From positions 1-13,841 of the forward strand of contig QHOM01000013.1 in assembly GCA_003218785.1 (NCBI GenBank): a DNA stretch of 13,841 nt, read 5' to 3'. The stretch's first letter is position 1. Every line of letters begins with the position of its first letter. The notes under the pieces were generated by a model. The model was not told where the DNA came from and did no database searches. It was given only the letters and a program-made list of their open reading frames with translations. This DNA comes from Verrucomicrobiota bacterium. GTDB lineage: Bacteria; Verrucomicrobiota; Verrucomicrobiia; Chthoniobacterales; UBA10450. Below, piece by piece: positions 1 through 4,849 of the stretch. A program made the translations under genes and the position numbers.

Positions 1-1029
1 GATTACGACAGGAGCCTTTATCAGACCGTCCGGCGTATTCTGCTCAAGCCGGGCTTGAAGCGCTTTGTTCGAACTCGTCGCCAATGCTGGACCGTCGAAC
101 GTCGCCGCTAGTGCCTCGATGCGTTTCGGATCCTCGGGCGGGAGGAAGTCGCATAAGTTTACTATCTGACGCGCAGCATCGAGCGCCTCGGGCCGAAGCG
201 CCTGCTCGAATGTGATGTGAGGATAGAACCGGCTGTACGATAACGCGAGATACGGTCCAAATCGCTTGTCCACCGCGACGTTCATCGCGAGAATGTTTTT
301 AATGTTCGCGGCCGGTGCGATTGCCGCGACGCCGAGGATTTCGAGGTCCGGCGCGTAGCGCGGCCCGACAATGCCGGCCCAAAGCGCTGCGTGCCCTCCT
401 TGCGAGTAACCCCACACCACCACGCGTTGGTCGAGCGTAAGCTCGGACATCCGCCGCGCGGCACGGACCGAATCGAGCGCCGCACGCGCTTCGCCTTCGC
501 CGATCAGGTACGGATGCGGGCCACCCTTCTCTGCGAAGGAGTAATCTGTCGCGACCACGACCCAGCCAGCCATCACGATCCGGTCGCGCCCGGGAATGCT
601 CGCGGTTGGCGCCGACATAAGCGACGGCATGCATTTCTGCAGCAAGCCCGTCGTGGCGTGCTCCCATGCAATGACAGGACGTGGGCCTGCGGGAGGATCG
701 GTCGGCGCGAACACGGTCGCGACCGCCGTCGCTGGCGTGCTGTCGTCCACAGTGGTTGCATAAAGGATGCGCCAGCCTCGCATGCCGGCTGGCAGTATCA
801 CGTCTTTGAGCGGCTCGCTCCGCAGTAACGCGCCAGGCTGGTGCGGCAGGTCCGACGGCGGATAGTAGAATACATCTGGCGCGTGCGCAGTGATGCTCGC
901 GCGAACCGCCTGGGGTGTCGGCGCGGCGCTCGACTCTGACGGCGCTCGTTTGGGCCGATTGCAGCCAGCTCCGGCGAGCAAAACAAGCAGCGCCGCGGAG
1001 CCAATCGAACGAAGTCCGGCAATGTTCAT
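1..1029 (-). CDS. Secretory-lipase-type alpha/beta hydrolase, C-terminus cut by window edge (cassette 5)
   Basis: The frame is open from the ATG at 1029 to base 1 (343 codons, no stop), so the C-terminus lies outside the window. The N-terminus is a signal peptide. Cys23 in LAGAGC could be a lipobox, but Gly at -3 is atypical, so lipid anchoring is uncertain. Residues 85-245 read as an alpha/beta hydrolase: a central strand with PVIAWEHATTG (118-128), then the nucleophile elbow VVVWGYSQGGHAALWAG with Ser209. This resembles the secretory lipase (LIP) family, which hydrolyses esters outside the cytoplasm; the true substrate is unknown. The Asp and His of the triad are expected beyond residue 250 and were not assigned. 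The gene starts 54 bp after the R' core of attC1, on the same strand as the other cassettes, so it is read as a fifth cassette. By eye it is clearly more GC-rich than the other cassette genes, suggesting a different donor. No strong Shine-Dalgarno is visible. Confidence 0.85.
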   Translation of the reverse strand, partial: MNIAGLRSIGSAALLVLLAGAGCNRPKRAPSESSAAPTPQAVRASITAHAPDVFYYPPSDLPHQPGALLRSEPLKDVILPAGMRGWRILYATTVDDSTPATAVATVFAPTDPPAGPRPVIAWEHATTGLLQKCMPSLMSAPTASIPGRDRIVMAGWVVVATDYSFAEKGGPHPYLIGEGEARAALDSVRAARRMSELTLDQRVVVWGYSQGGHAALWAGIVGPRYAPDLEILGVAAIAPAANIKNILAMNVAVDKRFGPYLALSYSRFYPHITFEQALRPEALDAARQIVNLCDFLPPEDPKRIEALAATFDGPALATSSNKALQARLEQNTPDGLIKAPVVI

Positions 1030-1082
1030 AAGCCGCTTGTCCCAGCAAGCTGTGATCCGCTGTCCATCGGGCGGCCGAGACA

Positions 1083-1187
1083 ACCTAACGAGAAAGAGAT
1101 AAGCCACCCAGCCACTTGAAGCAAAAGCTTGGATTTCGCCGCAGATGTAACACAAGTGGCTGGGCTGGCTTCATCCGTTGGTTAGGA
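1083..1187 (-). repeat. attC site 1 (105 bp), between lipocalin-like and lipase cassettes
   Basis: On the minus strand the R'' box is TCCTAAC (1187-1181; T replaces the usual purine) and the R' box is GTTAGGT (1089-1083). The arms form a strong stem: plus-strand CCCAGCCACTTG (1107-1118) is perfectly complementary to CAAGTGGCTGGG (1153-1164). Outside that core, the L'' side reads GATGAAGCCAGCCC and the complement of the L' side reads GATAAGCCACCC, so L'' carries two unpaired bases. This asymmetry gives attC its polarity and agrees with the gene direction. The loop is about 34 nt. Confidence 0.9.
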
Positions 1188-1229
1188 AGCTCGCGACTTC
1201 AGTCGGAGCTCTTGCAAGGCGAATCGTGT

Positions 1230-1694
1230 TCATGAGATGCGTTCCCAAGTCAAAACGTACTCGAATGATTGCCCATCCCACATGAGTGGCGGAGTGGACA
1301 ATAACAGGCGACTGCCGTCGAACTTGAAATGCCGGACCTGATCGTGGCCGATCCAATTCGGATACCAGGCACCTCGAACTTGATGTGTCACGGTTTGTCC
1401 CGTCTGGTCAATGGTGTACGTGCCGAAATAGGAACCGTAATCCTCAAATGCCGCACGCAGTTCCGCATCTGTGCCGCGAGCGGGGTCCTTTGCGGCAAAG
1501 AAGGGCCGGTCATTTCTCATGACATGGGCTGACATGTTGCCGCCACCGTCGTAGACGAGCAGGCCGGACACATTTTCGCCCAAGGGGTACTGAACCCGAC
1601 CTTCCGGATCGCGCGCTTCATACGATACCAGTCGCCATGTCCCGAGCAGGCTCGGTTCAGATTGGGACTCAGCGACATTTGGAGACGCGATCAT
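1230..1694 (-). CDS. Lipocalin-like domain protein (cassette 4)
   Basis: This 154-residue protein opens with LLGTWRLVSYEARDPEGRVQYPLGENVSGLLVYD, split here into the GTW signature near residue 17 and the strand pattern that follows. It resembles the lipocalin-like domain family (small beta barrels, often cassette-borne or in polyketide clusters); ligand and role are unknown. The open frame extends upstream to 1775, but that part runs into attC2. I chose the ATG at 1694 because GGGGGAGGTG (1706-1697) sits just before it, the best Shine-Dalgarno in the array. An ATG at 1730 is the alternative. There is no signal peptide with this start, so it is probably cytoplasmic. The stop is 43 bp before the R'' box of attC1. 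The motif 'MRNDRPFFA' and several Trp/Tyr near the C-terminus (W111, W115, W137 region) fit a small binding barrel. Confidence 0.8.
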   Translation of the reverse strand: MIASPNVAESQSEPSLLGTWRLVSYEARDPEGRVQYPLGENVSGLLVYDGGGNMSAHVMRNDRPFFAAKDPARGTDAELRAAFEDYGSYFGTYTIDQTGQTVTHQVRGAWYPNWIGHDQVRHFKFDGSRLLLSTPPLMWDGQSFEYVLTWERIS

Positions 1695-1696
1695 CG

Positions 1697-1706
1697 CACC
1701 TCCCCC
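1697..1706 (-). promoter_or_regulatory. Shine-Dalgarno deciding the lipocalin-like start
   Basis: Minus-strand GGGGGAGGTG lies immediately upstream of the ATG at 1694, with four bases between GGAGG and the start codon. It favours this internal Met over the two upstream Met codons at 1775 and 1730. Other genes in the window have weak or no such signal, so this one stands out. Confidence 0.6.
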
Positions 1707-1760
1707 AATGTTCTTAGCGACTGTTTTCATTTGTGAGTCCCAAGTTGATCCGATCTTGTC

Positions 1761-1886
1761 ATCTAACGAGAACAAGATCAGCCACCGCTGGCGGGAGCGA
1801 GCTTTGCTTTACTCTCAACTATCATCTCTCAACCCTCAACTTTCTTAGTACAACAGCCAGCGGTTAGCTCAAGCGATTGGTTAGGT
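1761..1886 (-). repeat. attC site 2 (126 bp), between zinc-ribbon and lipocalin-like cassettes
   Basis: On the minus strand R'' is ACCTAAC (1886-1880) and R' is GTTAGAT (1767-1761); both fit the RYYYAAC/GTTRRRY consensus. Plus-strand CCGCTGGC (1785-1792) pairs perfectly with GCCAGCGG (1856-1863). The L'' side reads AGCTAACCGC against AGCCACCGC from L', one extra unpaired A. The variable loop (about 63 nt) contains a degenerate 7-bp tandem repeat on the minus strand: GTTGAGG, GTTGAGA, GATGATA, GTTGAGA (1840-1813). The stop codon of the zinc-ribbon gene lies inside R''. Confidence 0.93.
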
Positions 1887-2201
1887 CTGTTGTGTTGCAT
1901 CAAGTTGCGTGTCCAACCCCACACCACAGAGTGGACAAAAGCGAAACTGAGAAGGCACGGCGAAAAGATTTCCAAACGAGTTCAGCGCAAAGCCGATCTT
2001 GCCGCCGCAGCGTGGGCAGCGAATGCCGTAAAACTGATAAAGCATACCGCCTCCGAACATGAGAAACCCGAGCAACGAGACTGCAATGAAGCTGTGGTTG
2101 GTGGATGACGCTATTCCACCGAGAGCGAAAAGCGCGAAACCAGCCATCATGATTACCCCAGACTTGCGCCTGCGGAGATTGATTGCGTCTCGGAGCGACA
2201 T
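1881..2201 (-). CDS. Two-helix membrane protein with zinc ribbon (cassette 3)
   Basis: The 106-residue protein has two hydrophobic helices, about residues 16-33 (VIMMAGFALFALGGIASS) and 38-58 (FIAVSLLGFLMFGGGMLYQ). A cytoplasmic-looking zinc ribbon follows, with ligands CPRC (62-65) and CPLC (89-92). I do not recognise a named family; short TM plus double-CxxC proteins are common in cassettes and their role is unknown. The stop codon TAA (1883-1881) is made from the R'' box ACCTAAC of attC2, so the gene ends exactly where the recombination site begins. The ATG at 2201 is only nine bases from the R' box of attC3; the AGG inside GTTAGGT is the only upstream sequence resembling a ribosome site, so the recombination site may double as one. 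Confidence 0.75.
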   Translation of the reverse strand: MSLRDAINLRRRKSGVIMMAGFALFALGGIASSTNHSFIAVSLLGFLMFGGGMLYQFYGIRCPRCGGKIGFALNSFGNLFAVPSQFRFCPLCGVGLDTQLDATQQT

Positions 2202-2210
2202 GCGTGAAAG

Positions 2211-2334
2211 ACCTAACGAGACCCAAGATCAGCGACCGCGCCCGGGAGCGCGCGTGGCTGCGAGTTGGACGAACTAACTACACGAAAGCTACGCATCGGA
2301 GCGGGGCGCGGTTCGCTGGATCGCCTGGTTAGGC
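2211..2334 (-). repeat. attC site 3 (124 bp), between unknown-anchor and zinc-ribbon cassettes
   Basis: On the minus strand R'' is GCCTAAC (2334-2328) and R' is GTTAGGT (2217-2211); both fit the consensus. L'' reads GATCCAGCGAACCGCGCCC and the complement of L' reads GATCAGCGACCGCGCCC, a near-perfect arm with exactly two extra unpaired bases in L''. Two such extrahelical bases at this spacing are the classic attC polarity mark. The site is also partly coding: the upstream gene reads 15 residues into it and stops at 2291-2289. Confidence 0.95.
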
Positions 2335-2777
2335 GCTTTGGGTCGCTTCGGATCGGGTGGGAAAAGAGCGCGAAGTTCCTTGAAATCTGAGTTGGCGCGC
2401 GAACAAATCTCGCTCCACGCTAAACGGAATGCAGGACGCCGAAGATTAGATGCAATGCCGTCGCACCAGAACTTCCATGTTTCCGGCGAGACGCGATGAA
2501 TCTCTTGAAGAAATGCCTGCTCATTGGAGAGGTCGAAGTAACGATAGAATTTCGGAAGTGCCGCCTCCATTTGTCGCTCTGATAGTGACTCACCTAAAAG
2601 TGCCGCAAGAGGAAGCTCTGCGGCGATCTGGCGATATTCGCGCGCAAGTGTGTCTTCAAAATCGACCAAAGCTTGCCGCTTGGTAACTTGAAGTTGGCGT
2701 GCGGCGAAAAATACACCACTTGCCATAACGGTGGACGCAAGTGCGATAATCGCGGTGAGTAAGTCGGTAGTGTTCAA
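2289..2777 (-). CDS. N-terminally membrane-anchored protein of unknown function with attC-encoded tail (cassette 2)
   Basis: This 162-residue protein starts with one hydrophobic segment (about residues 6-26, LLTAIIALASTVMASGVFFAA). A charged alpha-helical region follows, rich in E, R, Q and L, and ends in FPPDPKRPKAPNQ. The layout recalls small cassette-borne proteins of the DUF4760 type, but I cannot assign a family. The start is a TTG at 2777, kept because it includes the whole membrane segment; the first in-frame ATG (2726) would cut the helix in half. No Shine-Dalgarno is visible for either. The last 15 residues (APNQAIQRTAPRSDA) are translated from the R''/L'' arm of attC3, because this frame passes the TAA in GCCTAAC. 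Such NQAxQRT tails recur on unrelated cassette proteins and probably do not carry function. Confidence 0.7.
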   Translation of the reverse strand: MNTTDLLTAIIALASTVMASGVFFAARQLQVTKRQALVDFEDTLAREYRQIAAELPLAALLGESLSERQMEAALPKFYRYFDLSNEQAFLQEIHRVSPETWKFWCDGIASNLRRPAFRLAWSEICSRANSDFKELRALFPPDPKRPKAPNQAIQRTAPRSDA

Positions 2778-2793
2778 AGAAAAACGTCTTAGC

Positions 2794-2916
2794 GACTAAC
2801 GAGAACAAGATGAGCTACGGCAACTGACAGCGGGCGTCAACCGCAGTGGAAGCATACTAATCATATGAGACGTGATCGCAAAGCGGATAGCCGTTAGCTC
2901 CATCGCCTGGTTAGAT
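2794..2916 (-). repeat. attC site 4 (123 bp), between lipoprotein and unknown-anchor cassettes
   Basis: On the minus strand R'' is ATCTAAC (2916-2910) and R' is GTTAGTC (2800-2794; one departure from GTTRRRY). L'' reads GATGGAGCTAACGGC and the complement of L' reads GATGAGCTACGGC, so L'' again has two extra bases. The outer arm TAACCAGGCGATGGAGCTAACGG follows the same plan as attC3 and differs from it mainly in the stem bases. The loop is long and shows no further strong pairing by eye. Confidence 0.9.
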
Positions 2917-2937
2917 GTCGCCGCCGAAGCAACAGTT

Positions 2938-3369
2938 TCATCTTAGGTCGTATGTTGCACGCACTAGCCACGAAACATATTTCGCGTCTTGTGCATCAGG
3001 ACTCTTCTCATGGGAACATCTGAAAACGAGATCTGTTCCCGGAAAATGATAAAGGCCGCCGCCAGTAGCAATGACTGTGTTTCCAACAACGGTGCCAGTT
3101 ATAGGCGCGACGAAGCCACGGTCTGACGATCCAACATTTAGGACAGTGAAGTACTGATAACCATGTTGCAGTGTTAATTCGGCCGCCCGCAGAACGGCGA
3201 AATCCTGCGCTCGCTTATCGGGCGTATAGCCATTGCCTCGAAAGTGAACCTTGAACGTATCTGGACCTAGTTGCTTATCTGTGAATCCGCCGCCCAAGCC
3301 CATGTGCTGATACGGTGTGGCACAAGCAAGGAGCACGGCACAAGTTGCGAGTAGTGTTACTGCTTTCAT
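2938..3369 (-). CDS. CC0125/CC1285-type lipoprotein (cassette 1)
   Basis: The chosen ATG at 3369 gives 143 residues with a short signal peptide and a lipobox LLAC (Cys16), so the mature protein is probably lipid-anchored. After it come ATPYQ, GGGFTD and the hallmark FKVHFRGNGYT, then the helix RAQDFAVLRAAELTLQHGYQYF. This order matches the CC0125/CC1285 family of small bacterial lipoproteins, whose function is unknown. The frame extends to a GTG at 3384, but that would put five polar residues before the signal peptide. It is the first cassette after the attI-like core (30 bp upstream of the start), the position that would receive most transcription from an integron promoter. A glycine-rich segment (GTVVGNTVIATGGGLYHF) lies near the C-terminus. 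Confidence 0.85.
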   Translation of the reverse strand: MKAVTLLATCAVLLACATPYQHMGLGGGFTDKQLGPDTFKVHFRGNGYTPDKRAQDFAVLRAAELTLQHGYQYFTVLNVGSSDRGFVAPITGTVVGNTVIATGGGLYHFPGTDLVFRCSHEKSPDAQDAKYVSWLVRATYDLR

Positions 3370-3398
3370 ACTGTCAAAGGACACAATTTCACTGAAAC

Positions 3399-3405
3399 AT
3401 CTAAC
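3399..3405 (-). other. attI: attI-like core site (GTTAGAT) at the head of the array
   Basis: On the minus strand the sequence is TTCTCGTTAGAT. The 7-mer GTTAGAT fits the R' consensus, and the flanking TTCTC is shared with the R' arms of attC1, 2 and 4. No R'' or complementary L'' arm lies upstream, so it is not a whole attC. It sits between the first cassette and the divergent intI relic, exactly where attI belongs. It could instead be the R' half of a broken attC. Confidence 0.65.
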
Positions 3406-3413
3406 GAGAATTC

Positions 3414-3430
3414 GGCGGGAAGATCCCGCC
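3414..3430. repeat. Perfect 7-bp inverted repeat beside attI-like site
   Basis: GGCGGGA (3414-3420) and TCCCGCC (3424-3430) are perfectly complementary with a 3-base spacer. On the plus strand it is followed by TTTAATT, a poor U-tract. It lies between the attI-like core and the intI relic, so it may be part of attI, an operator, or a weak terminator. Its role is not decidable from sequence. Confidence 0.5.
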
Positions 3431-3485
3431 TTTAATTACGGGTTTTTCCGGCCTAATCCACTTGCCTTCGGTGAGGCTGGCAAAA

Positions 3486-3641
3486 ATGCCGGACATGGCA
3501 GCAACGTTACCGGTCCAGGCAGCCCGGAACAAGCCGAAATTGCTCGATCAGGTTCGGGACGTGATTCGGCGCAAACATTTTAGCATCCGAACCGAACAAG
3601 CGTATGTGGATTGGCGCGTAAAGGCTGCGCCGACGCGCTAA
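3486..3641 (+). pseudogene. intI: Truncated integron integrase (IntI) N-terminus
   Basis: This 51-codon ORF was found by reading the plus frame; it is too short for usual gene calls. From the second Met (3495) residues 13-40 read KPKLLDQVRDVIRRKHF then SIRTEQAYVDW, closely matching IntI1 ([26 protein letters not shown]) by eye and from memory. That region is the N-terminal DNA-binding (SAM-like) domain of the integron tyrosine recombinases. Integron integrases are usually about 320-340 residues. Here homology ends at Trp40 (about 3614), followed by eight unrelated codons and a TAA. All catalytic residues (R, H, R, Y) and the IntI-specific insertion are missing, so it cannot recombine. The relic points away from the cassettes with an attI-like core 80 bp upstream, the canonical integron order. 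Confidence 0.85.
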
Positions 3642-3663
3642 AGATCCGGCGTTTGTTTTCACC

Positions 3664-3936
3664 ATGCACTACGTTTACGTGCTGCGCTCCGTAAGTGATC
3701 ATGGTCTTTACATTGGTTATTCGGCCAACCTGCGGCGCAGATTCACGCAACACGTGGAAGGCGGTGCATTTGCAACTTCTTACCGCGGCCCATGGAAGCT
3801 GATTTACTATGAGGCATACACCGAGCAGGGAGATGCGCTCGGACGGGAACGCTACCTCAAGAGCGGTGCGGGCAGAAGGTTTCTAAGAGCACAGCTTGCG
3901 CACTATCTGAGAAGGAATCCGATTAGAGCCAGGTAA
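3664..3936 (+). CDS. GIY-YIG nuclease-domain protein (YhbQ/UPF0213-like)
   Basis: This 90-residue protein is a single GIY-YIG domain. The 'GIY' strand is YVYVLRS (3-9), the 'YIG' strand is LYIGYSANLRRR (15-26), followed by H30 and a C-terminal helix GRERYLKSGAGRRFL with the likely metal-binding Glu62. The length is normal for stand-alone members, which are abundant and mostly uncharacterised; a structure-selective nuclease role is assumed for the superfamily. It starts 22 bp after the stop of the intI relic, so the deletion that removed most of intI ended just before it. No clear Shine-Dalgarno precedes the ATG (TTTTCACC). It is followed by a 145-bp gap with nothing recognisable apart from a weak GCGT...ACGC inverted repeat. 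Confidence 0.9.
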   Translation: MHYVYVLRSVSDHGLYIGYSANLRRRFTQHVEGGAFATSYRGPWKLIYYEAYTEQGDALGRERYLKSGAGRRFLRAQLAHYLRRNPIRAR

Positions 3937-4081
3937 GAACTTCGCCCATTTGGCTTGCCTCATGGAATCTCAGGCGAAGCCGCGTGAGCGTAGCTTTTAC
4001 GCGGAAGAGCCCGCTGGATTGAGAAGTTCGCAAAAGCGAGGGGCATTTGCAGCACGCGAGGCGCGCGCTTTCCGGAAATTT

Positions 4082-4696
4082 TTACGACGATTTGTATTTC
4101 ACCGAGCAACCGTACGGTTTGGTCTGAGAGGTCGTGACCGGTTTTCCGGTCAGTGATTCGTCCAGTGCCGCTTTGACGTAATTGGTCGAGCTCGGGATAT
4201 CGGCCGGATTCGGTGTGGCTTTGCTGTCGATCGCGCCCTCGTAAGCGATTTTTCCTTCCGGATTAATTATGACCATATTCGGCGTGTTCTTCGCTCCATA
4301 AGCGCGGCCAGCTTTACCTTCCGGATCGAGAAGCAATGCAGTTTGATGCGTTTTCCAAGATGCAGTGATTTTCTGCGCGTCTTCCGGCGTTATGTTGCCT
4401 TCGGTGCCGGGCGCGTTGGAATCAATCGTCAGCCAAACAACGCCTTTGACCGTGTATTCCTGCTGCAACTTTTGCATGTTGCCGCTGCCGTAGTGTTTTT
4501 TCACGAACGGGCATTCCGGATTAAACCATTCGAGCACGACAGTTTTGCCTTTGTATTGCGAAAGCGAATGGGGGTTGCCATTTGCGTCAGTGAGCGAAAA
4601 ATCCGGAGCGGCACTTCCAACGGACGGTGGATCAAATGCGAAAACCGCGGCGGCAATGAATGATGTGAGAGTAATCAGGATCGTTTTTGTGTTCAT
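4082..4696 (-). CDS. Exported redoxin / thioredoxin-like peroxiredoxin-family protein
   Basis: This is a 204-residue protein with a cleavable signal peptide (residues 1-20, ending AAAVFA). The AhpC/TSA-like redoxin fold starts at VGSAAPDFSLTDANG (26-40). The active-site loop is WFNPECPFVKKHY with a single Cys62, not a CxxC. A second conserved-looking Cys197 lies in the C-terminal KPYGCSVKY, so a two-Cys mechanism is possible. TPNMVIINPEGKIAYEGAID supplies the cis-Pro region. Members of this family are periplasmic thiol peroxidases or reductases of unproven substrate. It lies 153 bp downstream of the DsbD gene on the same strand, and DsbD could supply its electrons. No good Shine-Dalgarno precedes the ATG. 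TTGGCT and TATCTT 15 bp apart (around 4750-4724) are a weak candidate promoter. Confidence 0.88.
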   Translation of the reverse strand: MNTKTILITLTSFIAAAVFAFDPPSVGSAAPDFSLTDANGNPHSLSQYKGKTVVLEWFNPECPFVKKHYGSGNMQKLQQEYTVKGVVWLTIDSNAPGTEGNITPEDAQKITASWKTHQTALLLDPEGKAGRAYGAKNTPNMVIINPEGKIAYEGAIDSKATPNPADIPSSTNYVKAALDESLTGKPVTTSQTKPYGCSVKYKSS

Positions 4697-4849
4697 AATT
4701 TGATTAGAGGTGAAAAGGTCTAAGATAGTTCAAATTTCTTGAAGCCAATACTTTGGCAAGGATCTAGCGGAATACAATCGGTTCTCCGCATTTTCAAAAC
4801 GGCCCACGCGAGACGCGCTCACAAAAATCCGTGCCATTATCCTAACTGA

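Larger units (their letters stand above)
1..3405 (-). mobile_element. Integron cassette array (five cassettes, minus orientation)
   Basis: Five same-strand genes alternate with four attC sites. Cutting after the first base of each R' box gives cassettes of about 605 bp (2800-3404), 583 bp (2217-2799), 450 bp (1767-2216) and 678 bp (1089-1766), plus an incomplete one (1-1088). One gene per cassette, little space between start codon and the preceding R' core, and stops inside or near attC are all typical of integron cassettes. The array reads away from an attI-like site at 3399 and a divergent truncated intI at 3486-3641, the standard integron layout. More cassettes may lie left of base 1. Orientation rests on gene direction and on the unpaired L'' bases of each attC. 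Confidence 0.9.

Noticed and set aside
299..1048. 249-codon minus-strand ORF over the hydrolase
   Set aside because: Arg/Ala-rich shadow frame; the overlapping frame with signal peptide and GYSQGG is the real gene.
3436..3475. Possible cassette promoter (Pc) TTGCCA-17-TGGATT on the minus strand between intI relic and attI
   Set aside because: The -10 matches the consensus at only three positions and there is no independent support.
3317..3583. 88-codon plus-strand ORF over the array head
   Set aside because: It is antisense to the lipoprotein N-terminus and out of frame with the IntI-like ORF that explains 3486-3614 better.
3950..4156. 68-codon plus-strand ORF downstream of the GIY-YIG gene
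   Set aside because: Its second half is antisense to the redoxin C-terminus and the Arg-rich composition looks like a shadow frame.
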